Assembly: GCF_003402235.1 (NCBI RefSeq)
Contig: NZ_QEWO01000007.1
Span: forward strand, 124,001-188,000
Source: Parahaliea mediterranea
GTDB taxonomy: Bacteria > Pseudomonadota > Gammaproteobacteria > Pseudomonadales > Halieaceae
DNA: 64,000 nt
Reading direction: 5' to 3'
A program made the position numbers and the translations under genes. This document shows positions 26,695 through 35,729 of this stretch, one piece after another (the first letter of the stretch is position 1; each line of letters starts with the position of its first letter). The notes beneath the pieces are model-generated. The model was given only the letters and a program-made list of their open reading frames with translations, searched no databases and had not been told where the DNA came from.

Positions 26695-27343
26695 GGCGCA
26701 AAGAGCCGGCGGATTCACCCTGGTGGAGGTGCTGATCGCCTTGGCCATGTCCGCCTTTATTGCCGCGGCGGCCTACATGGGCCTCGGCACGGTGATGACC
26801 GGCGTTGAGCGCAGCCGCGAACAGGCCAATCGCACCTGGGAGATCAACCGCGCCCTCACCCTGCTGTCGCGGGATATTCGCCAGTTTGCCAACCGGCCGG
26901 TGCGCGATGAGTTTGGCGACCTGGAGCCGGCCCTGCAGGGCGGCCCGGCGGCGCGCTTTATGCTCAGCCTGACCCGCGCTGGCTGGCACAACTCCCGGGG
27001 CCGGCCGCGCAGTGCGCTGGAGCGGGTGAACTACGTGCTGGAAGACGACGCCCTGTGGCGCGAATCCTACCCGGTGCTGGACCGCGCCCCGGACACCGAG
27101 CCCCAGCGGGTGCGCCTGCTGGATGGCGTGACCAACCTGCGCCTGCTGTTTCTCGGGGATATCGATGCCCTCAATCCGGCCAGCCGGGGCACTGAGGTGG
27201 ACACTCGGGCCTGGCCCGAGAACTGGGTGGCCAATCTGGGCCAGCCCGACGCGCTGCCCCCGCCACCGATTGCGCTGGAGGTGCGGCTGGAGTTGGAAGA
27301 CTGGGGCGAAGTGAGGCGATTGTATGTCCTGCCGCCGTATTGA
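26684..27343 (+). CDS. gspJ: Minor pseudopilin GspJ
   Basis: 219 residues. Leader AGG/FTLVEVLIALAMSAFIAAAAY, then ANRTWEINRALTLLSRDIRQFANRPVRD and LERVNYVLEDDALWRESYPVLDRA, which match GspJ. An in-frame start further upstream (26579) would read antisensibly through gspI, so ATG 26684 is preferred. The end overlaps gspK by 20 bases. Confidence 0.94.
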   Translation: MNPRAQRAGGFTLVEVLIALAMSAFIAAAAYMGLGTVMTGVERSREQANRTWEINRALTLLSRDIRQFANRPVRDEFGDLEPALQGGPAARFMLSLTRAGWHNSRGRPRSALERVNYVLEDDALWRESYPVLDRAPDTEPQRVRLLDGVTNLRLLFLGDIDALNPASRGTEVDTRAWPENWVANLGQPDALPPPPIALEVRLELEDWGEVRRLYVLPPY

Positions 27344-28424
27344 TGGCGCCCCGGGGCCTACCCGGCAGGGCGGCGCGGCGCTGGTGATCGCCCTGCTGGT
27401 GTTTGCCATCTGCGCGGCCTTGATGGTGGCCATGAAGGCGGACTTCGAGCTGTTCTACCAGCGCGGTGCCAACAGCTTCCTGGCGGAGCAGGGCTACACC
27501 TACCTGCGCGGCGCCGAGGACCTGGCCGCCCTGGGGCTGGTGCTGGACTACGACAAGGACAGCGCCACCGACCTGCCCCGGGATGACCTCCGCGAGGAGT
27601 GGGCGCTGTCCCGTCCACCCTTATTGCTGGAGGGGGGCGGTGGCCAGATGCGCGGCGTGCGCCCGGATGTGGAGCACGCCGGCCAGTTCTTTTTTATCGA
27701 GGATTTACAGGGGCGCTTTAACCTGAACAACCTGATGAACAACGGCGGTGTGCCCCAGGGCCAGCAGGCGGACGAGGTCGAGGCGGGCACAGCCCGGCGC
27801 TACACGCCGGAGCAGGCGCAGTTTATTCGCCTGCTGCAGACCTTCGAGGAGCCGGCCCTGTCCCAGCAGGAGGCCGCGGCGATCACCGACGCCGTGCTGG
27901 ACTGGATGGACAGCGACAGCGTGCCCCGCCCCTTTGGCGCCGAGGACGACTATTACTTCGCGCAGGAGCCGGCCTACCGCGCCGCCAACCGCCGCCTGGC
28001 CAGCGTGTCGGAGCTGCGCGCGGTGGCCCACATCACGCCGGCGCTTTACCAGGCCCTGGCGCCCTGGGTCACGGTGTGGCCGCTGGAGGGCGACAGTAAG
28101 CTCAACATCCACACCGCCCCGGCGCGGGTGCTGCAGAGCCTGAACGCCGATGACGACCTGAGCCCGCTGGGGCCGGCCGAGGCCCAGGCGATAGTGGATC
28201 TGCGCCGCAACGAAGGCTTTGCTGATGTGGATGCCTTTCTCGGCCAGGGCCTGTTTGCCGAGCGCCAGACCGTCGAGCTGAAAACCCTGCTGGGGGAGAA
28301 GAGCGCCTGGTTCCTGCTGGGCGCGGTGGCCGAAGTTGCCGACCGCAACCGCCACTTGTACAGTGTGCTGCACCGCAACCAGCGGCGGGTAGAGTCCCGT
28401 GCGCGCTCGGCGGGCGAGCTGTAA
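27324..28424 (+). CDS. gspK: Minor pseudopilin GspK
   Basis: 366 residues, the largest pseudopilin and the tip of the complex. Leader RQGG/AALVIALLVFAICAAL lacks the Glu at +5, as is usual for GspK. The large globular insert includes FFFIEDLQGRFNLNNLM, DAVLDWMDSDSVPRPFGAEDDYY and LNIHTAPARVLQSL. Start ATG 27324 lies within gspJ. Confidence 0.95.
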   Translation: MSCRRIDGAPGPTRQGGAALVIALLVFAICAALMVAMKADFELFYQRGANSFLAEQGYTYLRGAEDLAALGLVLDYDKDSATDLPRDDLREEWALSRPPLLLEGGGGQMRGVRPDVEHAGQFFFIEDLQGRFNLNNLMNNGGVPQGQQADEVEAGTARRYTPEQAQFIRLLQTFEEPALSQQEAAAITDAVLDWMDSDSVPRPFGAEDDYYFAQEPAYRAANRRLASVSELRAVAHITPALYQALAPWVTVWPLEGDSKLNIHTAPARVLQSLNADDDLSPLGPAEAQAIVDLRRNEGFADVDAFLGQGLFAERQTVELKTLLGEKSAWFLLGAVAEVADRNRHLYSVLHRNQRRVESRARSAGEL

Positions 28425-28492
28425 ACAGTGATGGATCAGCCCCCATTACATGCCGAATGGCCTGTGACTTTGCCTGACTGGAGAATGTGTCC

Positions 28493-29692
28493 TTGCAGAA
28501 TATTGCCGTAATCCGGCTCGTTGACGAGCAATTGCTGTGCTACCCGCCGGGCGCGGGAGAGCAGGCGCTGCCGCTGGATAGCGAACAGGCCCAGCGGGAG
28601 ATGGGCGAGCGGGTGGCCCGCAATCGCTGGGGCTTGTGCTTCGCCGCCCCGGCCGCTGATGTGCGCCTGCTGGATGTGACCATCAGCGCGGAGGAAAAAA
28701 AGCACCTGGCCCAGTCCCTGCCGTTCATGCTGGAAGAGCAGGTGGCCGAGGACATCGAGGGGCTGCACTTTGCCACCCTGGCGCTGGCGCCCCTGCACTA
28801 CGGTGTTGCCCTGTGTCGCCACCAGCACATGGCCGACTGGCGCGAGCGCCTGTCTGGCGTGGCCGGCACGGTGAACCATTGGCTGCCGGAACCCCTGTTG
28901 CTGCCCTGGCAGCCCGGGGAGTGGTGCCTGCTGCTGGAAGGGGAGCAGGCCATCCTGCGCAGCGGCCGCTGTGCCGGCTTTGGCTGCGAACGCGCCTTGC
29001 TGCCCCTGTTGCTGGCGGCGGCTCTGGCCGAGGGTGAGCCGGATACGGTGATTGTGTACGGCGGCGACCAGGCGGCCGATTGCGCCCTGCTACCGGAGGC
29101 GCTGCAGGCGCGCGTCAGCTGGCGCCGGGGCAACCTGTGCAGTGCCCTTATGCTGGTGGATGCCCCGCCGGCCCTCAACCTGTGCCAGGGCAGTTACGCC
29201 GCGCGCCTGCCCCTGAAGCGCTGGTGGCAGCAGTGGCGCCTGGTGGCGTCGGTGTTTGCCGCCGTGTTCTGCCTGCAAATGCTGGCCACCTGGCTGGATT
29301 ACCGCGCCCTGGCGGCGGAAAACCTCAACTTGCGCAGCGCCCGGGAGGCCAGCTACCGCCAGGCCAACCCCCAGGGCGCGGTGGTGGACCCGGAAAAACA
29401 GCTGCAGCGGCAGCTGGATGCCCTGCGTGGCACCGGCGGGGGCGGCGCCTTTGTGCCCCTGCTGGACCGGGTGGGGCGGGTACTGGATGGCGAACCCGGC
29501 GCGAGCCTGGCCAGCCTCAACTACAGCGACCGCGGCGGTGAAATGCGCATGAACATTGTGGCCAGCGACTACGAAAGCGTGGAGCGCATTCGCGCCGGCA
29601 TCAACGCCAGCGGCCTCAGTGCCACCATGGAAAGCAGCAACGCCCAGGGCGACGGCGTGCGTGCGCGCATTCGGGTGGAGGGTCGGGGATGA
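28493..29692 (+). CDS. gspL: Type II secretion platform protein GspL
   Basis: About 399 residues. Cytoplasmic actin-like domain (LSLPFMLEEQVAEDIEGLHFA-like block), one membrane helix near residue 250 (VFAAVFCLQMLATWLDY), and a periplasmic ferredoxin-like tail. GspL recruits GspE to the membrane. Two starts are possible. TTG 28493 has GGAGA at proper spacing; GTG 28487, two codons earlier, is too close to it. The 68-bp gap after gspK is the only sizeable one in the operon. Confidence 0.92.
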   Translation: MQNIAVIRLVDEQLLCYPPGAGEQALPLDSEQAQREMGERVARNRWGLCFAAPAADVRLLDVTISAEEKKHLAQSLPFMLEEQVAEDIEGLHFATLALAPLHYGVALCRHQHMADWRERLSGVAGTVNHWLPEPLLLPWQPGEWCLLLEGEQAILRSGRCAGFGCERALLPLLLAAALAEGEPDTVIVYGGDQAADCALLPEALQARVSWRRGNLCSALMLVDAPPALNLCQGSYAARLPLKRWWQQWRLVASVFAAVFCLQMLATWLDYRALAAENLNLRSAREASYRQANPQGAVVDPEKQLQRQLDALRGTGGGGAFVPLLDRVGRVLDGEPGASLASLNYSDRGGEMRMNIVASDYESVERIRAGINASGLSATMESSNAQGDGVRARIRVEGRG

Positions 29693-30162
29693 ACCAGTGG
29701 TTCGCACGATTCAACGCCCGCGAGCAGCTGAGCCTGCTGGCACTGGCGGTGGTACTGCTGGTCTACCTGGCCTACATGCTGCTGTACAGGCCCCTCGACG
29801 AGCGCCGCGACGACATGCAGGCCCGCAATGCGGCTACCGCGGTGTCGCTGCAGCGGGTGGATGCGATGGTGTCGGAAATACTGGCCCTGCGCGAGGGCGG
29901 CGAAGGCAACCGCCAGCGCCGCAACCTGACCACCCTGGTGAACCAGACCACGGCGGCGGTGGGGCTGGCGGTCAGCCGCCTGCAGCCCAACAGCCGCGGC
30001 GATATCCAGGTGCGCTTTGAGGGGGTGGAATACGCTGCCCTGGCGGGCTGGCTGTACGAGGTGGAGTTTGGCCAGGCGCTGCTGGTGCGCGAGCTGTCCA
30101 TGACCCAGTCCGGCGGCGCCGGGCGGGTGGATGCCACCGTCCGTCTGGGACAGGGCGAGTAG
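29689..30162 (+). CDS. gspM: Type II secretion protein GspM
   Basis: 157 residues. Short cytoplasmic N-terminus, a membrane helix (LLALAVVLLVYLAYMLLYRPL), a coiled segment and a small periplasmic ferredoxin-like domain (DIQVRFEGVEYAALAGWLYEVE). GspM partners GspL. ATG overlaps the gspL stop by four bases. There is little primary sequence conservation in this family, so position and topology carry the call. Confidence 0.9.
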   Translation: MNQWFARFNAREQLSLLALAVVLLVYLAYMLLYRPLDERRDDMQARNAATAVSLQRVDAMVSEILALREGGEGNRQRRNLTTLVNQTTAAVGLAVSRLQPNSRGDIQVRFEGVEYAALAGWLYEVEFGQALLVRELSMTQSGGAGRVDATVRLGQGE

Positions 30163-30165
30163 GCC

Positions 30166-30915
30166 ATGCAACGTATCGCGCCGCTGGCGGCACTGCTGCT
30201 GTTATTGCTGGTTTTCCTGCTGCTGGGCGCCCCCGCGCGCCTGTTGCCGGCGCTGCTGCCGGGTGGGCAGGTACAGCTGGGGGGGCTCAGCGGCACCCTC
30301 TGGCAGGGCAGCGCCAGCCGCTGCCTGCTGCAAACGGCCGCCGGCCCCCTGCAACTGGGGCGGGTGCAGTGGCAGCTGCGCCCCCTGTCACTGCTGACCC
30401 TCTCGCCGGCCCTGGATGTGGATAGCCAGTGGGGCGGGCAGCACCTCTCCGGGCGGGTTAAATTTCACGGTGTGAACGACATCGGCCTGAGCGACTTATC
30501 GGCCCGGGCCGACGCCAGCCTGCTGCGGCAGTTGGCGCCGCTGGCGGTGGAGGGGGGCTTTTCGCTGCAGGCGCAGCACCTGCGCCTGCGCGATGGCCTG
30601 CCCGCGGGCGCCCAGGGCCGGCTGGTGTGGGAGCACGGCGCCTGGATGGCGCCCCAGGGCCGCATTGCCCTTGGCAGCTACGCCCTGGACATCCAGCAGC
30701 GCGACGCCGAGGCCCCACTGACGGCCGACGTTATCACCCTGGCCGGGCCGGTGCAGGCCGCGGGCCAGGCCAGCCTTACCGGGCAAAATTACAGCGTTGA
30801 TATCCGCATTCGCGCCGAGCAGGGCGCACTGGACCCGGCCCTGCAGCAGGGGCTGTCGCTGATGGCGCGCCCCGACGGCAACGGCTACCACCTCACCCTG
30901 ACCGGCGCCCTGTAG
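30166..30915 (+). CDS. gspN: Type II secretion protein GspN
   Basis: 249 residues. N-terminal membrane anchor (APLAALLLLLLVFLLLGAPARLL), then a beta-rich domain typical of GspN, with GGLSGTLWQGSAS and VQWQLRPLSLLTLSPALDV. The role in secretion is auxiliary and not required in all species. It ends the gsp operon; gspO is not adjacent. Confidence 0.88.
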   Translation: MQRIAPLAALLLLLLVFLLLGAPARLLPALLPGGQVQLGGLSGTLWQGSASRCLLQTAAGPLQLGRVQWQLRPLSLLTLSPALDVDSQWGGQHLSGRVKFHGVNDIGLSDLSARADASLLRQLAPLAVEGGFSLQAQHLRLRDGLPAGAQGRLVWEHGAWMAPQGRIALGSYALDIQQRDAEAPLTADVITLAGPVQAAGQASLTGQNYSVDIRIRAEQGALDPALQQGLSLMARPDGNGYHLTLTGAL

Positions 30916-30953
30916 CCGGTTGGCTCCCACAATAAAACTCAAGGAGAAACCCC

Positions 30954-31133
30954 ATGTCTGCTGCTCCCTATCGCAAATACGAATGTGTTATCTGCGGCTT
31001 TATCTATGACGAAGCCGAGGGCCTGCCGGACGACGGCATTCCCGCCGGCACCCGCTGGGAAGACATCCCCGATGACTGGGAGTGCCCCGACTGCGGCATC
31101 GCCAAATCCGAATTCGACCTGATGGAAGAATAG
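30954..31133 (+). CDS. rubA: Rubredoxin
   Basis: 59 residues. Four iron-binding cysteines in two CxxC knuckles, Cys11/Cys14 ([15 protein letters not shown]) and Cys44/Cys47 ([14 protein letters not shown]). Small cytoplasmic electron carrier; partners in this clade include alkane hydroxylase and stress reductases, none adjacent here. ATG 30954 has AAGGAGAAAC upstream. It is 38 bp from gspN, so it may be read through from that operon, but it is unrelated in function. Confidence 0.95.
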   Translation: MSAAPYRKYECVICGFIYDEAEGLPDDGIPAGTRWEDIPDDWECPDCGIAKSEFDLMEE

Positions 31134-31249
31134 CCGCCCGGCGTGCCGCTGTTTTTGCCAGGCGCCCGACTGAAGCCGCCCCGGGTTTGTTGTAGACTTG
31201 CGCCTGTCTGCCCCGCACGGGGGTAAATAACAACAACTCGGAGAGTTTT

Positions 31250-32599
31250 ATGGCAATAGCCAGCGGGGAGCACTGGTCCTCCCGATTTGCGTTTCTGATG
31301 GCCTCTGTCGGCTTTGCGGTGGGCCTCGGCAACATCTGGCGCTTTCCCTATGTCACTGGTGAAAACGGTGGCGCGGCCTTCGTCATTGTCTACCTGGCCT
31401 GTGCCTTTGGCATTGGCGTCCCCATCCTGATGGCGGAGCTGCTGATTGGCCGCCGCGGCCAGGGCAGCCCACCCGAAGCCATGGCCAACGTTGCCGCCGA
31501 GAGCGGCCGCAGCCGCCAGTGGCAGTGGGTTGGCGGCATGGGGTTGCTGGCGGCCTTCACCATTGAGATTGTCTACGCCGGTATCGTCGGCTGGGTGCTC
31601 TGGTACCTGTACAAGGCGATCACCACCGGCTTTGTCGACATTGATGCCACCGCGGCGGGCAACGAGTTTGCCGCCGTGCTCGACAGCAACTTCGGCATGC
31701 TGTTCTGGACCCTGGTGGGCCTTGGCATCACCGGCTTTATTATTTTCTCGGGCGTGAAAGACGGCATTGAGCGGGCGGTGAGCGTGATGATGCCGCTGAT
31801 GTTTGTGCTGCTGCTGGGGCTGGCCGGCTACAACTATTTTGCCGGCGGTTTCGACGCCGCCCTGGACTACCTGTTTACCCCCGACTTCAGCAAGATCGGC
31901 CCCACCGCCGTGCTGGCGGCCATCGGCCAGGCCTTCTTCTCCATCGGTGTGGCCATGGGCGGCATGATGACCTATGGCTCCTACCTGCCGCGCAGCATCT
32001 CCATCACCCAGTCGGTGTTTATCGTGGTGTTTGCCGACACCATGGTGGCCATCCTGGCGGGCCTGGTGATCTTCCCGGCGGTGTTCAACAACGGCCTGGA
32101 CCCGGCGGCGGGCCCGGGCCTGATCTTCCAGACCTTGCCGGTGGCCTTCGCCCAGATGCCCGGTGGCCACCTGTTCAGCGTGCTGTTCTTTACCATGCTG
32201 GCGGTGGCGGGCATCACCTCCATGGTGGGCCTGATCGAGTCAGTCAACGCCTGGATTGAGGGCCGCTTTGGCCTCAGCCGTCACAAGAGCGCGGTGCTGG
32301 TGGTGGGCTCGGTGGCGGTGCTGAGCGTACTCAGCATCCTGTCCTACAACGTGCTGGAAGAACTGCGCTTTGGCGGCAAGAACTTCAACGACACCATGGA
32401 CTACTTCTCCAACCAGGTGTTGCTGCCGCTGGGCGGCCTGTTCATCGCCATCTTTGCCGGCTGGGCCGTGCACCGCGCCCACAGCCGCGACGAGCTGGGG
32501 TCACTGAACGAGCCCGGCTTCGCCCTCTGGCGCTTTGCCATCCGCTTTGTGGTGCCACCGGCGCTGGCCATTATTTTCATTCTGGGTGTAACCGGCTGA
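31250..32599 (+). CDS. Neurotransmitter:sodium symporter (NSS/SNF) family transporter
   Basis: 449 residues, about 11-12 membrane helices. The first helix carries the family signature SVGFAVGLGNIWRFPYVTGENGGAAF, split here only by position, which forms the Na+ and substrate sites. It resembles the bacterial LeuT-type group and should import an amino acid or related amine with sodium. Substrate is not predictable. An AGCS symporter lies 33 bp downstream, so the two may be co-transcribed. Confidence 0.92.
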   Translation: MAIASGEHWSSRFAFLMASVGFAVGLGNIWRFPYVTGENGGAAFVIVYLACAFGIGVPILMAELLIGRRGQGSPPEAMANVAAESGRSRQWQWVGGMGLLAAFTIEIVYAGIVGWVLWYLYKAITTGFVDIDATAAGNEFAAVLDSNFGMLFWTLVGLGITGFIIFSGVKDGIERAVSVMMPLMFVLLLGLAGYNYFAGGFDAALDYLFTPDFSKIGPTAVLAAIGQAFFSIGVAMGGMMTYGSYLPRSISITQSVFIVVFADTMVAILAGLVIFPAVFNNGLDPAAGPGLIFQTLPVAFAQMPGGHLFSVLFFTMLAVAGITSMVGLIESVNAWIEGRFGLSRHKSAVLVVGSVAVLSVLSILSYNVLEELRFGGKNFNDTMDYFSNQVLLPLGGLFIAIFAGWAVHRAHSRDELGSLNEPGFALWRFAIRFVVPPALAIIFILGVTG

Positions 32600-32632
32600 G
32601 CGCCCTGCACTGACGACTTCCCGGGAGGGACC

Positions 32633-34021
32633 ATGCTTGCAGCGGTGAACGATTTTCTCTGGGGCCAGATTCTGGTGGTGGTGCTGGTGGCGGTTGGCCT
32701 GCTCTACACCGTGGCCTCGCGCGCGGTGCAGTTTCGCTACTTTGGCCGCATGTTCGGCGTGCTCAAGGACGGCCTGCACCGGGAGGCGGGGCAGGTCAGT
32801 TCCTTCCAGGCCCTGGTGGTGAGCGTGGCCGGCCGGGTCGGCAGCGGCAACATTGCCGGGGTGGCGGTGGCCATCACCCTCGGCGGCCCCGGGGCGGTGT
32901 TCTGGATGTGGGTGATCGGCCTGATGGGCATGGCCACCAGCTTCTTTGAATGCTCCCTGGCCCAGCTGTTCAAGCGCCGCGAGCCCGACGGTGGCTTTCG
33001 CGGCGGCCCCGCCTACTACCTGACCCACGGCATTCGCCAGCGCTGGCTGGCGGTGATCTATTCAGTGCTGCTGCTGGTCACCTTCGGCCTGTGCTTTAAC
33101 GGCGTGCAGTCCTACGTGGTGGCCAGTTCCCTGCAGTCGTCCTTTGGCGTGCCCACCTGGGCCAGCGGCCTGCTGATGGTGGCGCTGCTGGGGGTGATCT
33201 TCTTCGGCGGCATTCGTCGCATTGCGGCGGTGGCGGAGATTGTGGTGCCGGTCATGGCCCTGGGTTACCTGCTGGCGGCACTGGTGGTGCTGGGCCTGAA
33301 CATCGAGCGCGTTCCGGCCATGCTGGGCTACATCGTGCAGAGCGCCTTCGGGCTGGACTCCGCCGTTGGTGGCGGCCTTGGCGTGGCGCTGATGCAGGGC
33401 GTGAAGCGCGGCCTGTTCAGCAACGAGGCGGGCCTTGGCAGTGCGCCCAACGTGGCGGCGGTGGCGGCGGTGCCCCACCCGGCCAACCAGGGTGTGGTGC
33501 AGGCCTTCTCGGTGTTTATCGACACGGTGATCATGTGTACCTGCACCGCGTTGATCATCCTGCTGTCGGACGTTTACCAGCCTGGCGCCGAAGGGGTGGC
33601 CGGGGTGGCCCTGACCCAGAATGCCCTGGCCAGCCACGTGGGCAGCTGGGGGGCCAGCTTTGTCAGTGTGGCCCTGGTGCTCTTCGCCTTCAGCTCCATC
33701 ATGTACAACTACTACCTGGGCGAGAACAGCCTCAACTTCTTCAGCGAAGAAAACCAGGCCCTGTTCACTGGCTTTCGGGTACTGGTGCTGGGGCTCATCC
33801 TGTGGGGCTCCATGCAGGATTTGGGCACGGTGTTCGGCTTTGCCGACCTCACCATGGGCCTGCTTGGCTTGGTGAACCTGGTGGGGCTGGTGTGGATGTT
33901 CCGCATTGGCATGCGCCTGCTGGCGGATTACGACCGCCAGTTGGCCGCCGGTACAGAGCCCCGGCTGAACGTGGATGACTACGCCGACCTCGACATCGAC
34001 CGCACTGCCTGGCGCGATTGA
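32633..34021 (+). CDS. Alanine/glycine:sodium (or proton) symporter, AGCS family
   Basis: 462 residues, about 11 membrane helices. Signature blocks are GRVGSGNIAGVAVAITLGGPGAVFWMW (residues ~62-90), the GGPAYYL segment, KRGLFSNEAGLGSAPN and the C-terminal FGFADLTMGLLGLVNLVGL. Imports alanine, glycine or a close relative. GGGAGG ribosome site before ATG 32633. Convergent with the cardiolipin synthase gene. Confidence 0.93.
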   Translation: MLAAVNDFLWGQILVVVLVAVGLLYTVASRAVQFRYFGRMFGVLKDGLHREAGQVSSFQALVVSVAGRVGSGNIAGVAVAITLGGPGAVFWMWVIGLMGMATSFFECSLAQLFKRREPDGGFRGGPAYYLTHGIRQRWLAVIYSVLLLVTFGLCFNGVQSYVVASSLQSSFGVPTWASGLLMVALLGVIFFGGIRRIAAVAEIVVPVMALGYLLAALVVLGLNIERVPAMLGYIVQSAFGLDSAVGGGLGVALMQGVKRGLFSNEAGLGSAPNVAAVAAVPHPANQGVVQAFSVFIDTVIMCTCTALIILLSDVYQPGAEGVAGVALTQNALASHVGSWGASFVSVALVLFAFSSIMYNYYLGENSLNFFSEENQALFTGFRVLVLGLILWGSMQDLGTVFGFADLTMGLLGLVNLVGLVWMFRIGMRLLADYDRQLAAGTEPRLNVDDYADLDIDRTAWRD

Positions 34022-34030
34022 GCGGGGCTC

Positions 34031-34080
34031 TCGATAGCTCCCAATAGCTCTCGACGGCTTTCGATAGCTCTCGATCTGCT
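34031..34080. repeat. 10-bp tandem repeat between convergent genes
   Basis: Five head-to-tail copies of a 10-mer close to TCGATAGCTC (copies 1 and 4 exact, the others with one to four changes). They lie between the AGCS symporter stop and the convergent cardiolipin synthase stop. No protein explains it. Confidence 0.7.
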
Positions 34081-34121
34081 CCAGTCACGTTGGCGGCCTT
34101 GCAGTGCAGGCCCCGGCGGCT

Positions 34122-35519
34122 TCAGAGCACCGGTGAGAACAGCCGCGCCACCCCGGTGGCGAAGGTGAACCACAGGGGTTTGTCGGCGATCTCCTGGGGC
34201 GTTACCCGGCGGCTGTGCACGATGTCGTCCTCCAGCATTTCCTCTACCTCGCGGCAGAATGCCTTGCCGTGCACCAGCAGGGTAATTTCGAAATTCAGGC
34301 GGAAGGAGCGGTTGTCGAAGTTGGCGGTGCCAATGCCGGCCACCTTGTCGTCCATCAGCAGCACCTTCTGGTGCATAAAGCCGCCCTGGTAGCGATAGAG
34401 CTTGACGCCCGCCGGCAGCAGCTCGCGGGTAAAGGCCCAGTTGGCCAGGCCCACCAGCGGGCCGTCCGGTTCGTCGGGGATGATCAGGCGCACGTCCACC
34501 CCGCGCAGGGCCGCCAGCTGCAGGGCGGAGATAATGCCCCTGTCTGGCACGAAGTAGGGGCTGGCGATCCAGATGCGATAGCGCGCCTCGACAATCACCT
34601 GGTGGAACATCAGCCCGGCCTCTTCCAGCGTGCTGGCCGGGTCCGAGGCGAACACCAGCACATCGTTGTCGCCGCAGCGCGGGGGCTCCAGCTGGTGTTC
34701 GATGCCCAGCGGCTGGCGCGTGGCCCAGCGCCAGTCGGTGGCAAAGGCCAGTTCGACCCCCAGCACCGCGGGGCCTTCCAGGCGGGCGTGGGTGTCTCGC
34801 CAGAAGCCGCGACGCTTGTCCAGCCCCAGGTATTCGTCGCCGATGTTGTGCCCGCCCACCCAGGCCTGCTTGCCGTCCACCACCACAATTTTGCGGTGGT
34901 TGCGGAAGTTGAGCTGAAAGCGGTTGCGGCGGCCCTGGGTGGTGTTGAAGGCGGCCACCTCAACCCCGGTTTTGCGCAGCTGCTTGCACATGCGGGTGCG
35001 GTGGAAGTTGCGGCTGCCAATCTCGTCGTACAGCAGGTGCACGCGCACGCCCTGCTGGGCCTTCTGCGACAGGATGCGGGTAAAGCGGGCGCCCAGGTCG
35101 TCGTCGCGAATGATGTAGAACTCGATAAGAATGTAGTCCTCGGCCGTTTCCAGAGCGTCGAGGATGCTCTTGAAGGTGGCCTGGCCGTTGACCAGCAGCT
35201 CCACGTGGTTGCCGGTGGTGGCGGGGGTGCGGCTTAAGTTGTACAGGCTGTTGTAAAGGGGCAGCTCGTCGGAGTAGTCGATCAGGAAGTCATCCAGCGC
35301 GTGGTGGGTGCGCTGCAACAGCTCCCGGGTTTCGTTGGCGATTTCCTGGCGCTGCTCCAGGTAGCCGGCGAATTTGTTGCGCCCGAAGATCAGGTAACAG
35401 GGCAGGGCGAGGTAGGGAATGGTGAGCAGCGACAGTGCCCAGGCAATGGCGCCCTGGGCGGTGCGCACCCGGATGATCGCATCGAAGGCACAGAGGATCG
35501 CCGACAGGTAGAACACCAC
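34122..35519 (-). CDS. cls: Cardiolipin synthase (phospholipase D superfamily)
   Basis: 465 residues. N-terminal hydrophobic region, then two HKD active sites: NHRKIVVVDGKQAWVGGHNIGDEY and MHQKVLLMDDKVAGIGTANFDNRS. Joins two phosphatidylglycerols (or PG with PE) into cardiolipin at the inner membrane. The start is uncertain. GTG 35519 follows another GTG, and the open hydrophobic frame continues about 15 codons upstream with no good start, so the first helix may be longer than given. The 210-bp gap beyond shows nothing clear. Confidence 0.92.
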   Translation of the reverse strand: MVFYLSAILCAFDAIIRVRTAQGAIAWALSLLTIPYLALPCYLIFGRNKFAGYLEQRQEIANETRELLQRTHHALDDFLIDYSDELPLYNSLYNLSRTPATTGNHVELLVNGQATFKSILDALETAEDYILIEFYIIRDDDLGARFTRILSQKAQQGVRVHLLYDEIGSRNFHRTRMCKQLRKTGVEVAAFNTTQGRRNRFQLNFRNHRKIVVVDGKQAWVGGHNIGDEYLGLDKRRGFWRDTHARLEGPAVLGVELAFATDWRWATRQPLGIEHQLEPPRCGDNDVLVFASDPASTLEEAGLMFHQVIVEARYRIWIASPYFVPDRGIISALQLAALRGVDVRLIIPDEPDGPLVGLANWAFTRELLPAGVKLYRYQGGFMHQKVLLMDDKVAGIGTANFDNRSFRLNFEITLLVHGKAFCREVEEMLEDDIVHSRRVTPQEIADKPLWFTFATGVARLFSPVL

Positions 35520-35729
35520 GGCGATGGCGGCAATGGCTTGGCTGTAAAGGCTCAGGATCCTGCTCCAATGGCTGACGCTGGCACCAGTCTAGCCGCAATT
35601 GGCGCGCCGACAAACCGCTGTGATGGCCGCCGGTGGCGCCACTTTCAGTGCCAGCTGGCCTGTGACGCGCTGCCCTCAGCGCCTGCGGTGCCCTCATTGA
35701 TCGGGGCGCCGGGTGTGGTCGCTCTCGGC

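Noticed and set aside
34094-34111. Hairpin GGCCT...AGGCC as bidirectional terminator for the AGCS symporter and cls
   Set aside because: Only five pairs with an eight-base loop and no T-run; too weak.
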